NCBI GenBank assembly: GCA_033439265.1
Contig: JAVTVX010000031.1
Coordinates: 11,641,501-11,705,500 of the forward strand
Direction of reading: 5' to 3'
Length of the DNA: 64,000 nt
From: Dillenia suffruticosa
Taxonomy: Eukaryota; Streptophyta; Magnoliopsida; Dilleniales; Dilleniaceae
Below, one piece after another: positions 1-12,470 of this stretch (positions are counted from its first letter, which is position 1; each line of letters opens with the position of its first letter). The notes under the pieces were generated by a model. It was not told the DNA's origin and made no database searches. It saw nothing but the letters and a program-made list of their open reading frames with translations. The position numbers were made by a program, and so were the translations under genes.

Positions 1-1417
1 GATACCCTGGCCTAAGCATATCCGGACGCCACCAAAGCGTCTCTCACTGTATCCTTCGTAGCTACGGAACAATACATATCAAAACCCTCAAGACCAAAAT
101 CAATATCATATCAAAATGTGTCGAAATCAGGTTCATAAACCAATACAACATAGAGCATAAAATGACACATTATATATTTCAACCACATGGATGCATAATT
201 TCATAATTCAACACAGTTTTTGGACACTCCATCGGTTCACGAAATCAATTTTAAAATCAGTCAAAACATTTCAAGCATACGACAAATCATGCTCATTCAT
301 TAAAATATTGTAAAACAAGATTTACATATTAAACAAAAGTACTGAAAAAATCCCACTCACAGTATACGGGAGGGTGATCACTCCCTATTTTAAAAGCCAA
401 TTCAAATTTGACCGCTCGAGTCTCCAATGAGATTTTCTTAATTAATCATCACAATTCGATATCAAATAAGGGTCTAGTAATGGATCTTCAATTTTTTCTT
501 TCCAACCAATACTACCTAATTTGACAAAGTTTATCCAAAAGTTGAAGAGATTTTATTTCTCTCACCTAGGGTTCCTCAGATCTCGGATCTAGCTTTCGTT
601 CGCCCGTCGGTTTGGTGTAAAACCTGAATATTTCCAAATTCAAAACAATTATGAGCAATTTAAGTCCAATTACTAAAGAAATTCGAAACCCTAATGCGAA
701 AATCGAAACTTTGAGTCATTTACCTTCGCGGAGGCTCACGGACTATCACGGGCCGTCGCGGGCTCGTGGGCCGCGGGCTGATGGGCTGGCGGGCCGGCAG
801 GCTGATGGGCTGGCCGCTGGTGGGCTCTCGGGTCAGTAGGCCGCAGTGGGCTCGTGGCTATGCGCTCGCGGCTGGGGCGTGCGGGCTGGGGCGCTCACAG
901 GCTAGGGCTCGCACTCGCAAGCTGGATTGCGGACTCGCGCAGTGGGTCGCGAGCTAGAGTGCTCGCGCTCGTGCTGGGGCGTGCTTGAGCAGTGGATCGC
1001 GCACTTGGCTTGCACGGATGGTTGTACTGGGGGGCGCGCTCGTACAGGGTAGCTCGGCGCAGGCGCTCGTGCAGGGCGCGCAGGCACGCATGCAGGAGCG
1101 TACAGAGGCGCGTAGGGGCGCGCTTGCGCTCGGAAGAGCGCGCAGTGCTTAGTGCTGTCGCGCGTTCTCGCGCTGTCGTGCGCTAGTGCGCTCGCGGTGG
1201 TGGCGGAGGAAAGCATGGCCGCGGGAGAGGATCGGACGGAGAGAGAAAGCGGCGGGGGAGATGAGGAGTTGGGGAGAGAGAAAGAGAAAGAGAGAGAGAG
1301 AAGGGGGAATTAGGGTTTTAATCCATAATTTCCCAAATGCAAGGGGTGCTGCGTTTTGGCTCAAAACGCAGCACTCCGCTGTGGTGTTTTTTTTTTTTCT
1401 TTTTTTTTGGTGTTACA
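1..1417 (-). repeat. 3' LTR of the gypsy element, truncated by window edge
   Basis: Aligned almost base for base with 7921-9397. It ends on the plus strand in GGTGTTACA, the same terminus as the other LTR. About 1.1 kb of it is outside the window. Confidence 0.92.
760..1190. repeat. GC-rich degenerate short repeats inside the LTR
   Basis: A strongly GC-rich block of imperfect repeats built on words such as gggctgatgggctgg and gcgctcgtgc. It contrasts with the AT-rich DNA on both sides. The equivalent block in the other LTR is 8690-9130. Long open frames here come from base composition and are not genes. Confidence 0.75.
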
Positions 1418-1435
1418 TTTTCTAACCCCTTAAAA
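1418..1435 (-). other. Degenerate polypurine tract of the gypsy element
   Basis: Immediately before the 3' LTR on the minus strand the sequence is taaggggttagaaaa, a purine-rich tract in the position where plus-strand DNA priming occurs. It has decayed. Confidence 0.4.
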
Positions 1436-1464
1436 ACAAATTTCGTTCTCGAGACTAAAAGAAA

Positions 1465-3049
1465 CTATACAGAGAAAAGTTGGGGGTGTTGTCTCCTCAT
1501 GGCTTCCTTAGGCTCCCAGGTCTGTTCCTCGACCTGGTCGCTCCTCCACAAACTCTAACAAGAGGAACCTCTTTGCTCCATAGCTTTTTGACCTGTCAAT
1601 CCAGAATAGCCACAGGTTGAACAGGTAAGCTCAAGTCCTCTCGAAGCTCAACTGGCGGAGCCTCTAAAATGTGTGAGGGATCTGGCTGATATTTCCTAAG
1701 TATTGAGATATGAAATATATCGTGAATACGCGAGAAGTCTGCTGGCAGCTCCAATTTATATGCTACACTTTCGACCCTCTCAAGGATACGGAAGGGCCCA
1801 ATATACCTGGGGCTCAACTTCCCCCGCCGCCCAAATCGAATGACTCTCTTCAAGGGAGATATCCTTAAGAATACCATGTCTCTCATAGTAAACTCTAGAG
1901 GTCGCCGCCTACGATTTGCATAGGATTTCTGTCTATCTTGGGCGGTTTTTATCCGCGTACGGATAATTCTCACTTTCTCCTTTGTCTCCTCTACCAGCTC
2001 AACATTGGTGAGTCGTCGCTCACCAATCTCATCCCAGCACAACAGGGTACGACACTTCCTCCCATACAATGCATCGTAAGGTGGCATGCCAATACTCGCC
2101 TGATAGCTATTATTATAGGCGAACTCCACTAACGGAAGATGCCGATCCCAACTCCCCCGGAAATCCATAACACATGCCCTAAACATGTCCTCTAAAGTCT
2201 GAATGGTCCTCTCTGACTGACCATCTGTCTGGAGGTGATACGCTGTGCTAAAATTCAGTCTAGTACCCAAAGCCTCCTGCAGACTGGGCCAAAAATGGGA
2301 TGTAAATCTGGGGTCTTGATCTGATACTATCAACACTGGAACCCCATGCGGTCTCACAATCATATCAATATAGAGGCATGCCAACGCCTCAAGCGAGTAA
2401 TCACTCCTAATCGGGATGAAGTGTGCGGATTTAGTAAGTCGGTCAACTATCACCCAAATAGCATCATGTTGTGCCGAAATCCACGGTAACCTCATTACGA
2501 AATCTATCGTGATATGCTCCCACTTCCACTCAAGAATGGGAAGGGGCTGTAAAGTGCCAGCTGGACGCTGGTGCTCAGCCTTTATCTGCTGACATACAAG
2601 GCAACGAGCAATACATTCTGCAATTTCCGGTTTCATACCCGACCACCAATAATTGTCTCTGATGGTACGATACATTTTAGTACTGCCGGGATGTAAAGCA
2701 TAGGCAGATGAATGGGCCTCCTCAAGAATAGCCCTACGGAGATCACTATTTACTGGTACACATACCCGATCTTGAAAAACCAACAGTCTATCCTTGTGAA
2801 CTCTAAAGTCATCAATATCACCTCTGCTGGCTTTCTCATAAATACCTCGAAACTCTTCATCACTCTGCTGAAGCTCCCTGATACGGTCGAGCAAACTCGG
2901 CCGAACCTCAAATTTGGCTAGTATAGCTCCCTGATCATCACTAGCCAACCTGACTCCTAAGGCTCGAAGTCCTAATAAACATGAGAGAAAAGTACTCTTG
3001 GTAGTCTGAGAAGAGGAAGATGACTTCCGACTCAAGGTATTGGCCACTA
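1465..3049 (-). pseudogene. gypsy integrase region of pol, with chromodomain-like tail
   Basis: An open stretch of about 483 codons (3047 to 1596) covers the end of RNase H and nearly all of integrase. Visible are the HHCC zinc region (CLVCQQIKAEHQ), the catalytic core with HITIDFV, IVSDQDPRF and QTDGQSERT, and the GPF/Y-type module ending in SRIHDIFHISILRKY. The integrase joins element cDNA into chromatin. The frame stops at a TGA just after VAILD, where related elements have an Arg codon. One base is then lost near 1545, and the chromodomain-like tail continues in another frame to a stop at 1465-1467. Confidence 0.92.
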
Positions 3050-3500
3050 CATTAGCCTTGCCCGGATGATAGTCAATGATGAGGTCATAATCCTTTAGCA
3101 GCTCTAACTATTTCCGCTGCCTCAAATTCAGCTCCCTCTGAGTGAACAGATATTTCAAACTTTTGTGATCTGTAAACACCCTGCATGTGACCCATATAAA
3201 TAGTGGCGCCATATCTTTATTGCAAAGACTATGGCCGTCAGCTCCAAATTGTGCGAAGGATAGTTCACCTCATGATTCTTTAGCTGTCGCGAAGCATAGG
3301 CGATAACTCTATAATCCTGCATCAATACACAGCCCAATCCCTGCCTGCTGGCATCACTATACACCACATACTCTCGACTACTCGTGGGAAGGGCTAGAAT
3401 CGGAGCGGATGTCAACCGTTGTTTGAGCTCTTGAAAGCTCATCTCACAACGGTCATCCCATATAAATCTGACGTCTTTCCGTGTCAATTTAGATAACGGA
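3050..3500 (-). pseudogene. gypsy RNase H region of pol
   Basis: Shows the Ty3 RNase H features [18 protein letters not shown] and [19 protein letters not shown], then [12 protein letters not shown] after a frameshift near 3190. A TAG at about 3108-3110 stands where related elements have Trp (RQRKW-LELL), a G-to-A change. The enzyme removes the RNA strand of the RNA/DNA hybrid. This copy is broken. Confidence 0.9.
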
Positions 3501-4451
3501 ATAGCAATTTGAGAAAAGCTCTCTACAAATCTGCGATAATACCCGGCTAGACTAAGAAAACTCTTGATTTCTGATACTGTTTGTGGCTGCTCCCACTCAA
3601 TATAGTCTCAACTTTCTGCGGATCAACAAAGATACCCTCTGCAGAAACTATATGGCTAAGAAGATCAATCTGTCGCAGCCAAAATTCACACTTGGTGAAC
3701 TTGGCATAAAGTTGTCTCTCGCGAAGAGTTTACAGAATCACCCTAAGATGCTGAGCATGCTCATCATCACTCCGCGAGTAGACTAAGATATCATCAATAA
3801 AAACAATAACGAATTGGTTCAAATAATCGTGAAAAATTCGGTTCATTAGGTCCATAAATGCGGTAGGGGCATTAGTCAGCCCAAACGGCATGACCAAAAA
3901 CTCATAATGTCCTTATCGGGTGCGGAAAGCCATCTTAAGCACATCTTGACTCATAATCCGCAACTGATGATATCCCGATCGAAAATCAATTTTCGAGAAA
4001 ACTCGGGCACCTTGCAATTGATCAAATAAATCATCTATACGAGGTAGTGGATATCTGTTCTTCACAGTCACCCGATTAAGTTGCCTGTAATCCACACACA
4101 ATCTCAGTGAGCCGTCTTTCTTCTTTACGAACAACACTGGATCGCCCCAAGGGGACGTGCTAGGACGGATAAACCCCTTACCAGCAACTCCTGCAGCTAG
4201 ACCTTGAGCTTCCTCAGCTCAGCCGGCGCCATTCTGTATGGCGGCATAGAGATAGGAGTAGTTCCCGGAGCTAAATCGATTTCAAAGTCAAACTCCCGAA
4301 CCGGTGGTAGTCCGGGTAGCTCCTCGGGGAAAATATCCGGAAAGTCCAGTAACACTGGGACATCCTCTAATTTAGGTCCTTGAGCAGTGGTGTCAATGAT
4401 ATGAGCCAGGTAAGCCACACATCCGTGGCGAATCACGCGTCTGGCCTCCAA
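3501..4451 (-). pseudogene. gypsy reverse transcriptase region of pol
   Basis: The N-terminal linker (FPDIFPEELPGLPP) is followed by the RT palm: [31 protein letters not shown], and the catalytic FIDD box at about 3795-3810. Breaks: TAG after LRKLKV (about 4197), a frameshift near 4180 before [10 protein letters not shown], and TAA at about 3913, one base from the usual Tyr codon in RTRYGHYEF. The order and spacing of the motifs are those of Ty3/gypsy pol. Confidence 0.92.
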
Positions 4452-4574
4452 AACTAAAATGACACAGCGGGGTAAAACCCGCCTCTCGCCCTAAAAAATC
4501 AACACTGGCTGATCGGGTTTTCGAAACTTCACCTACTTCTTAAAGCAGTCAACTGAAGCCCGATGCATATGTAG

Positions 4575-4860
4575 TCAATCTATCCTCAAGATGGCATCAA
4601 AATCAGTCATGGCGAGGGGAATTAGATCTGCCTTCAGCATTGTATCCCCAACTTTAATCTCACATTCTCTATACACTGTGCCGCGTACAATCTGCTCACC
4701 CAAAGGAGTGATGACCAATAACTCCTCGTCCAAAGGTAAGAGCGGCCTGTCAGAATGTCGGAAGAATTGATCGCTCACATACGAATAGTTAGACCCCGTA
4801 TCAATAAGAATACGAGTATCTATTCCGAAGATAGGTAGAGTACCTATTATTGAACAAAAT
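4575..4860 (-). pseudogene. gypsy aspartic protease region
   Basis: The catalytic loop ILIDTGSNYSYVS lies at about 4780-4820 with the leader IGTLPIFGID before it, and the flap-side sequence LIPLAMTDFDAILRID follows. DTGS is the active-site triad of retroviral-type aspartic proteases, which cleave the Gag-Pol polyprotein. The reading frame from gag is not continuous: an (AT)n tract lies at 4894-4912. Confidence 0.85.
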
Positions 4861-5339
4861 ACACATAAATTTGGAATAATTTCAAACTTGATATGTATAT
4901 ATATATATATATGTCAAAATAGTTGAATCTCTAAGGTTTCTACAACTTCAGTGTACAAAGATGTCAGAGTAGTATCATGTCGACAAAAGGGAATACAACA
5001 TAAAATACATATACGACTGATACAATGCTAACATCCTCAAAAGAAGTGGAAATACGAATAGAGATCCTATTCTATAGGATCAGAAGGAGGAGTACCCATG
5101 ATGATGTCGGGGTTCGCCTGTGCGTCCTCCTGCATCATGGCATAAACTTGGGCCTGAGTCCTAAGCTGCTGTCATGTCTGGGTCTGCACTGTGTTACTCC
5201 CGGTAGTCACCCTGGGAGTAGAAGCTGCTGGCCGAGCAGGCTGCTGGCCGAGCAGGCTGTCCCTGCAGTCCCATACGAGGAGTACGAGTGCGGCTCAGTG
5301 AACTCTATCCTTCGAGTCCTAACTCAGGGCAAGAACTCC

Positions 5340-6545
5340 TAATATGCCCCGGCTTCCCACAGTGGAAGCAAGTGATCGTCACTAAACAAGCTCCTATCGG
5401 ATGGGACCTATTACACTTGTGGCAATAAGGATGCCGCTGAGTAGTATACTGTGCAGGGTGAGTCGGAGCAGGCTGTCTAAACCCGTGGGAGTACTGTCCC
5501 CGTCCCAGCTTAGGAAATCCAGATCCTAATCTGCCTCCGTGCGAACTGGATCCCCTGCCCCTCTTGGAGTTCTGCGCAAAATGAGACTTCTTTTTTTTTT
5601 TCTTTTCTGCTCTCTGCTCTCTTTCTGCTTAGCCTTTACGCGGACCAAAACCTCGGCGTGGTGAGCAAAGTTTATCACCTCGGTCAGTATAAACTGCGGG
5701 GTAACAGTCATATACTTGTTTATGCTGAGGTTAAGATTGTCCTCAAATTTGAAGCGCAAATACTGAGGTGTGGCTAGATCCGGTACGAATGCGGCAAGTC
5801 TCCGCATATCTGCCTCATACTCCGAGACAAATCTGGACCTCTGTGTAAGTTGTCCCAACTCTGACCTCATCCGGTCCTACTGGTAGAGTGGGAAGAATCT
5901 GCGGTCAAACTCCCGAAGGAAGTCGTCCCACCGCAATGGCACTGTCGCCTCATCAGTGAGGGCCTCCCACCATGAGAAGGTCTCTCCCTCTAATAATCGC
6001 TCTGCCACTTTCAGGCAGAGCTCCTCTCCAATCCCCAGATGGATAAGAATCCTGCGGGTGCGGTTGATCCAATACTTGGTTGCCGCAGCATCACTAAGCC
6101 CTGCAAAATCTGCACACCCTAGCTGACGGGCCTCCTTAACCAACTGAGTCAACTCATGTACCCGTCTAAGAATAGCCGATGTAGTCTAACTCGGCTCGGA
6201 CAAAGTAGAAGGACCGGCCATCGGCGGTGGAACCGGTGCCGTAGGAACTGACGCTACTGCAGGTGCAGGCGCCGCCGTAGGAGGTGGTGGGGGTGGAATC
6301 TGGACTCCATGAGAAGCGTACCACTCGTACACCTGTCGAAAGGCGTCGAGTGTGGGTACGGGAGTCTCAGCCTGAGCAGCTGGCTGAGTAGGTGCCGGTG
6401 GTGGCACGCGAGTTGAGGTACGATCCTCCGGCTCGTCTAATTCCTCTGGTACTCGTGGGGTCTCGGGTACCCGAGGTGCATCTGGCACTAACAGACCCTC
6501 GAGTGATGCGAATCTAGCACCTCTCCTACCACGTCTAGGTGATAT
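5340..6545 (-). pseudogene. gypsy gag (capsid and zinc knuckles), broken
   Basis: Pieces in order: a Pro/Ala/Val-rich N-terminus (to 6186), a capsid segment with WWEALTDEA and FDRRFFPLYQ (6152-5877), a capsid C-terminal segment with EYEADMRRLAAF, then a basic tail. Around 5345-5420 two zinc-knuckle patterns are read, CHKCNRSHPIGAC and the canonical CFHCGKPGHIRSSC (C-x2-C-x4-H-x4-C). Stops at 6186 and 5877 interrupt the frame. The probable start codon reads ATA at 6543-6545, in frame with SPRRGRRGARF, where an ATG would be expected; this is inference. Confidence 0.85.
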
Positions 6546-6854
6546 AATTCTGCAAGAGAAGGATCCTTATTAAGTATCATAAAAAAAATAATAGGCACAG
6601 TTCAAGAATTTTGGACTAATCATAGCATGGCTACCCTCACAAAAGAATGAAATTCTTAGTTCAATAGGGGAATAATATAGCATGTTAGGTTAGATACAAC
6701 CGTATCTAACCCCCTAAAATAGATGAACTCATATACCTATGACCATGCAATGGGACTTCATGACTATATGAAACTCTCATGCATTGAGGACTTCAAAGAC
6801 CAACACTCGGGAATGTTTGCAAGACTCTCTTCCTACATAGCTTTCAACCAAGTC

Positions 6855-6866
6855 GCTCTAATACCA
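6855..6866 (-). other. Primer binding site, initiator tRNA-Met type
   Basis: On the minus strand this reads TGGTATTAGAGC, one change from the standard tRNA-iMet site TGGTATCAGAGC. It lies 7 bases inside the 5' LTR and fixes the LTR boundary at 6874. Confidence 0.88.
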
Positions 6867-6873
6867 ATCCAAC

Positions 6874-9397
6874 TGTCACGCCCCGAACAGGAATCGTGAA
6901 CAGTTGCCCGTTATCCTGAATGTTGGCTGTATTTTTATAGAAAATCGGGCAGAATCTCTCGATAAATCGGAGGTCTCCCATGCACAATTTCACTTGTATA
7001 TCAATATTCATCCTATAAAATAAACAAATGGTCATCCTTACCTCTCCAAAATCAACCAATCCTATAACCAACATCCAGAATAACGCAAGCTATAACGACG
7101 AATTTTCACAGTTCTAACCACAGACCTCTACTGCCATGCCTCCGTCAAAGGCATGAACAACCTCCAGTCGCCCCTCCTGTGATTTAGAGGTGGCATCGAG
7201 CGATCTTAGAGTACAATTTTAAGACATGACACATTCCCAAGTATTTACACAATGAACCAGAAATATCTCAATGCAATGTTATGTAATGACATGTCCATAT
7301 TTATACAATCATCCAGAATTATACAATGGTCGTCTATCAACCTCAGAATACATATACATCACCAATACAATTGCTAACTCACGAAATTTCGATAGAAATA
7401 TACGACTCCTCAAGTCCAGACCAAATCTCCCAAGGATACCGAGCGTCCTAAAAGCAATGCTCCTTTCCAAATACTATCTCTGAAACAAGAAGAGAAGTGA
7501 GGGGTGAGTACTCAGGGAAGAATACTCAGTGAGTGAGTGAGTGGGTTAATGCAATCGTCAAATATGAAGTATGAAAGTGGAGTGTCAAAACATAAGTATA
7601 CGAATCATATTTCAAATCATCATGCTTTTAATTCAACAATATATCATTAGCACGCATTTTCAAGTCAAATATGCATCCAAAACACTGTCACTAAAAATCA
7701 TATAGCTGCCAGCCGAAAATATCCTAGCAGAGGTCTACCGCGACCTATGACAGGCGCACCGGGGGTGTTATATGCAAGTTTATTTAAAGTGCTCTCTACC
7801 CCGGCGTTGGCGACGAATCTCGTCCAGGTGCTAGACTTGGAGAGAGTATCAAAATTCTCCCCCTTTCGAGTTCAACCTGGCTAGTACCGTGTCGTTAATT
7901 AAATCACGACAACTCGTGGGATACCCCAGGCCTAGGCATATCCGGACGCCACCAAAGCGTCCTCACGGTGTCCTTCATAGCTACGGAACAATACATATCA
8001 AAGCCCTCAAGACCAAAATCAATATCATATCAAAATGTGCCGAAATCAGGTTCATAAACCAATGCAACATAGAGCATAAAATGACACATTATATATTTCA
8101 ACCGCATGGATGCATAATTTCATAATTCAACACAGTTTTTGGACACTTCATCGGTTCACGAAATCAATTTTAAAATCAGTCAAAACATTTCAAACATACG
8201 ACAAATCATACTCATTCATCAAAATATTATAAAACAGGGTCTATATATTAAACAAAAGCACTGAAAAAATCCCACTCACAGTATACGGGAGGGTGATCAC
8301 TCCCTATTTTAAAAGCTAATTCAAATTTGACCGCTCGAGTCTCCAATGAGATTTTCCTAATTAATCATCACAATTCGATATCAAATAAGGGCTTAATAAT
8401 GGATTTTCAATTTTTTCTTTCCAACCAATACTATCTAATTTGACAAAATTTATCCAAAAGTTGAAGAGATTTCATTTATCTCACCAGGGTTCCTTGGATC
8501 TCGGATCTAGTTTTCGTTCACCCGTCGGTTTGGTCTAAAACCTGAATGTTTTCAAATTCGAAACAATTGTGAGCAATTTAATTTCAATTACTAAACAAAA
8601 TTCGAAACCCTAGTGCGAAAATCGAAACTTTGAGTCATTTACCTTTGCAGAGGCTTACGGACTATCATGGGCCGTCGAGGGCTCGTAGGCCGCGGGCTTG
8701 GAGGGCTGATGGGCTGGCGGGCCGGTGGGCTGATGGGCTGGCCCGCTGGTGGGCTCTCGGGTCAGCAGGCCGCAGTGGGCTCATGGCTGTGCGCTCGCGA
8801 CTGGGGCGCGGGGGCTGGCGCGCTCACAGGCTAGGGCTCGCACTCGTGCAGTGGGTCGCACGCTTGAGCAGTGGATCGCGCGCTGGAGCGCTGGCGCTCG
8901 TGCTCGTGCTGGGGCGCGCTCGAGCAGTGGATCACACGCTTGGGTCGCACGGATGGTCGTACTAGGGGGCGCGCAAGCACATGGTAGCTCGTGCTGAAGC
9001 GTGCTGGCGCTCGTGCCTGGGCGCACAGGGGCACGCTGGCGCTCGTGCAGGAGCGTGTAGAGGCGTGTAGGGGCGCGCTAGTGCTCGTACAGGGGCACGC
9101 TCGCACTCGAGAGAGCACGCAGTGCTCTGCGCTGTCGCGCGCTGGTGCGCTCGCGGTGGTGGCGGAGGAAAGCACGGCCACGAGAGAGGATCGGACGGAG
9201 AGAGAAAACGGCGGGGGAGATGAGGAGTCGGGGAGAGAGAAAGAGAAAGAGAGAGAGAGAAGGGGGAATTAGGGTTTTAATCCCTAATTTCCCAAATGCA
9301 AGGGGTGCTGCGCTTTGGTTCAAAACGTAGCACTCCGCTGTGGTGTTTTTGTTTTTTTTTTTTTTTTTTTTTTTTTCTTTCTTTTTTTGGTGTTACA
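6874..9397 (-). repeat. 5' LTR of the gypsy element, complete
   Basis: Bounded by TGTCACGCC and GGTGTTACA, a TG...CA pair with matching ends, 2524 bp. The left boundary adjoins the primer site and the right boundary matches the end of the other LTR. It contains a T-rich tract at the right end, a GA-rich tract (9232-9268) and the GC-rich repeat block. Confidence 0.92.
8690..9130. repeat. GC-rich degenerate short repeats inside the 5' LTR
   Basis: Counterpart of 760-1190. The two copies differ by several short gains and losses of gcgctcg-like units, so the block changes in length after insertion, as slippage-prone repeats do. Confidence 0.75.
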
Positions 9398-9585
9398 AAC
9401 ACACAGGTCGACAAGGCCATGCATATTTTTGGGCTTTTAGTAGTAGGTCGACATGATTTCTAAGACAATGGTTAGTGGGTTGACAAGACCGTATACTTTT
9501 CAATTTGTTGACATTTTTGTGAAATAGGTCGACCTGAAATTCATTTTCTCAGATTTTTGCATATTTTGTTTTTCAGACTTCTTTC

Positions 9586-12470
9586 TTATTTCTCCATTTC
9601 TGTCATTTCTAGTTCTCTCCTTAGTTTAAAAAAATCTATTTTTATCTAATGGCTTGGTAAATCTGTTTTTGAGTTTCTATATACTTACGAATTATTTTAT
9701 TTTTCAATATATGGTTTCTGATGAAATGATATCTCATTTCAATGTATTTGCTTTGAGAATGGTGTACTGAATTTTCAATTAGATTTATTGCACTTGTATT
9801 GTTACATTTATAGGAACACAATCAATATTTATACCAATAAGAGACATACTTAGTTTTAGTTGTTGATAATGTTACACTACTTTGTTTTTTGGAAGATCAT
9901 GATACCAATATGTTTCCAAAGAATTGACAAATACCACCGGTATTTTTTCTATCAAATTTACATCTCGCAAAGTCAACATAAAAGAATCCATATAATTGAA
10001 AACTTGAGTTTTTATCATATCAAAAGTCTAGGTGTATGGTGTGTTTAAGATATCTAAAAGTTGTTTTAACTGTTACTAAATGGGATTCTTTTGGATCTGA
10101 TTAGAATTTTGCACAAAGACATATACTGAATTGAATGTTGGTCTCGAGTTAGTAAGGTACAAATATGATCCAATCACGTTTCTAAATAATTTTTGACATA
10201 ATGATTAGCCATTTTCATTTTTATCTAATTTTAGGCTCATGCTCATAGGTGTAATATTTTCTTTACATTCACTCACTCCAATTCTTTTAATAAGATTTTT
10301 GGTGTATTTTGATAGATTGATGAATATTCTATTTTCAGATTGTTTAATTTAAAATTTTAGAAAATAATTCAACTCTCCCATCATATTCATTTCAAATTTT
10401 CTTACATTTTTTCTATAAAATTTTCACACATTTTTATACTTATTCCTCCAAAGATTACATCGTTTACATATATTTAGATTATTAGAATATTGTTTTCTTT
10501 TCTTTTGATAAGAAGAGTTGTATAAACTTTTCCTCTCTTAAATTTGTTTTCAATTAAAAAGTTGTTTAGTCTTTCATACCAAGCTCTTGGAGTTTGTTTT
10601 AATCCATATAACGTTTTGGTTAGTTTAAAAACATGTTTTAGATATTTTGGTTTTTCGAAGTCAGGGGTTGTTTTACGTACACCATTTCATTTAAGTAGCC
10701 ATTTAGAAAGTCACTTTTAATATCCATTTGATACAGTCTGAAGTTCATATAACAAGAGGAGGTTAGTAGTATTCTAATAGCTTTTAATCTAGTCACTGGA
10801 GTATACATTTCATCATAGTCAATTCCCTCTTCTTAGCTATATCCCTTGGCTACTAATCTTATTTTGTTTCTTGTGATCGTTCCATGTTCATCAAATTTAT
10901 TTCTAAAGACCTACTTAGTTCTAATTACAGATTGATCTTCTGGTCTAAGAACAAGATTCTACACTTTATTTTTTCAAATTGATTTAAGTCATCTTGCATA
11001 GTCATTATCCAATTCTTATGTCCTAATACTTCATCTACATTTTTAGATTCTGTCTCATAAATAAACGTCACATATTTATATTGATTTTGTAGAGTTGATT
11101 TAGTTTTAATACCAGAGCTTACATCACCTGTTATGTTTTCTACATTAACATCCTTTCTAATTTGAGAATATTTGATTTCTTACTCTCATTGAATTTCTTC
11201 TTTTTCTTTTTGTTCAGTCATTTTATTAGTTTCTTCTTTTTGAGAATTTAAATTCTCTGTAAATTCCAATTCTTTAAGATTTTTTGTTAATTTTTCATCA
11301 TCCAATGTTTTTTTGTCAGTGTCTTTGTTTTCATCAAATTCTACATGTATTGATTTTTCGACTGTCATGATTCTTTTGTTATAGACTTTATATGCCTTAC
11401 TTACTGTTGAATATCTTAAAAATATTCTCTTATCACTTTTAGTATCAAATTTTTCTAAAACTTTTTTTTTCCATTGTCCAGAATATAGTATTTGCACACA
11501 AATACTCTAAAATAAGTTATATCGAGTTTGCTTCTTTTATAAAGTTCATAAAGAGTTTTATTTAATATATGTCTAATTAGAGCCCCATTTAAGATGTAAC
11601 AATCAGTATTTATTTTATTATTGATTGCCATAAAATTCTTCCATTATTTTATTTTCAAACTCCTTATCATGATTACTCCTAATACTTTTAATTGAAACTC
11701 CCTTTTTATTTTGTATTTTTTTGCATAGCTTAATAGAGGTCTCACTGACCTCCTCTTTCTTGACCAAGAATAATACCCAAGTGTATATAGAAGTCATCGA
11801 TGATCACAAATCTATAATATTTTTCTCATAAACTTTGAGTTCTAGTTGGTCTGAACAAATCTATGTGCAAAAGTTCCAAAAGATTGCTTGTAGATACAAA
11901 ATTTTTGGGTTTAAAAGAAATCTTTTTTTTTTTCCTTTCATATATGTGTCACCCAATCTAGTTTTTTTTTGAATTTTAATTTTGGGAGACCTTTCACTAT
12001 ATCTTTCCTAATTAACTTTGATATAGTGTCCGTACTTGTTTGCTCTAACCTTCTGTACTACAACCATCAATTGTTCTTACTCACTACAATTAGGCATGAT
12101 TCATTCTGAATTTTCAATTGTTTTATATAAATCACATAGATATTTCCTTTTCTAAGATCAGTGAATTTAATGCAACTATAATCTTTGTCAATGATAGAAC
12201 AAATATCTGAGTCAAATATAATTTTGAAATCTTTATCACACAGTTGACTAATACTTAACAAATCAGAAATAAGAAGAACATTTTGAATTTGAGTCTCAAT
12301 AGACTTACCTCCAATATTGACAATTCTGATAGCTTTTCCTTTTGAGTTATCTCCAAAAACTACCTTGCCTCCTTTCTTTTTTTCGAGTGAAGAGAATTTA
12401 GCAACATCTCCAGTCATATGCCTTGAGTAACCACAATCGATACACCAAACTGACTCTCCGGGAGATTCCC
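9586..12470 (-). pseudogene. copia A pol remnants (protease to RNase H)
   Basis: From high to low coordinates: the protease site with DCGYSRHMTGD just above 12410, the pre-integrase segment with LLSISQLCDKDF (12417-12067), the integrase/RT linker with YSTVSKAYKVYNKR (11497-11186), scattered RT pieces, and RNase H with SSVTLSTTKTKY and MRYHFIRNHILKN near 9700-9900. The end LRRELEMTEMEK then TAA lies at 9586-9625. The frame is broken in many places and parts of RT are barely recognisable. Confidence 0.8.

Larger units (their letters stand above)
1..9397 (-). mobile_element. Ty3/gypsy LTR retrotransposon, chromovirus-like, decayed
   Basis: Element read on the minus strand in the order 5' LTR (6874-9397), primer site, gag, protease, reverse transcriptase, RNase H, integrase, 3' LTR (1-1417, cut by the window edge). 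Integrase lying after RNase H is the Ty3/gypsy order. The tail after integrase, once a one-base frameshift near 1545 is passed, has the chromodomain-like pattern LWRxxxVEExTWE...MRRQHPQLF, which suggests a Tekay/Del-type chromovirus; the clade is inference. Every domain has stops or frameshifts, so the copy cannot be autonomous. The right flank is aacac; the matching target duplication would lie outside the window. The two LTRs differ at about 25 of 330 positions in a stretch I aligned by eye (301-630 against 8221-8550), nearly all transitions, so the insertion is old. Confidence 0.95.

Noticed and set aside
902..1216. GC-rich open frames of about 100 codons (also 8630-9181)
   Set aside because: They lie in the GC-rich repeat block of the LTR, appear in several frames on both strands and have low-complexity Arg/Ala/Ser content. 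Composition artefacts.
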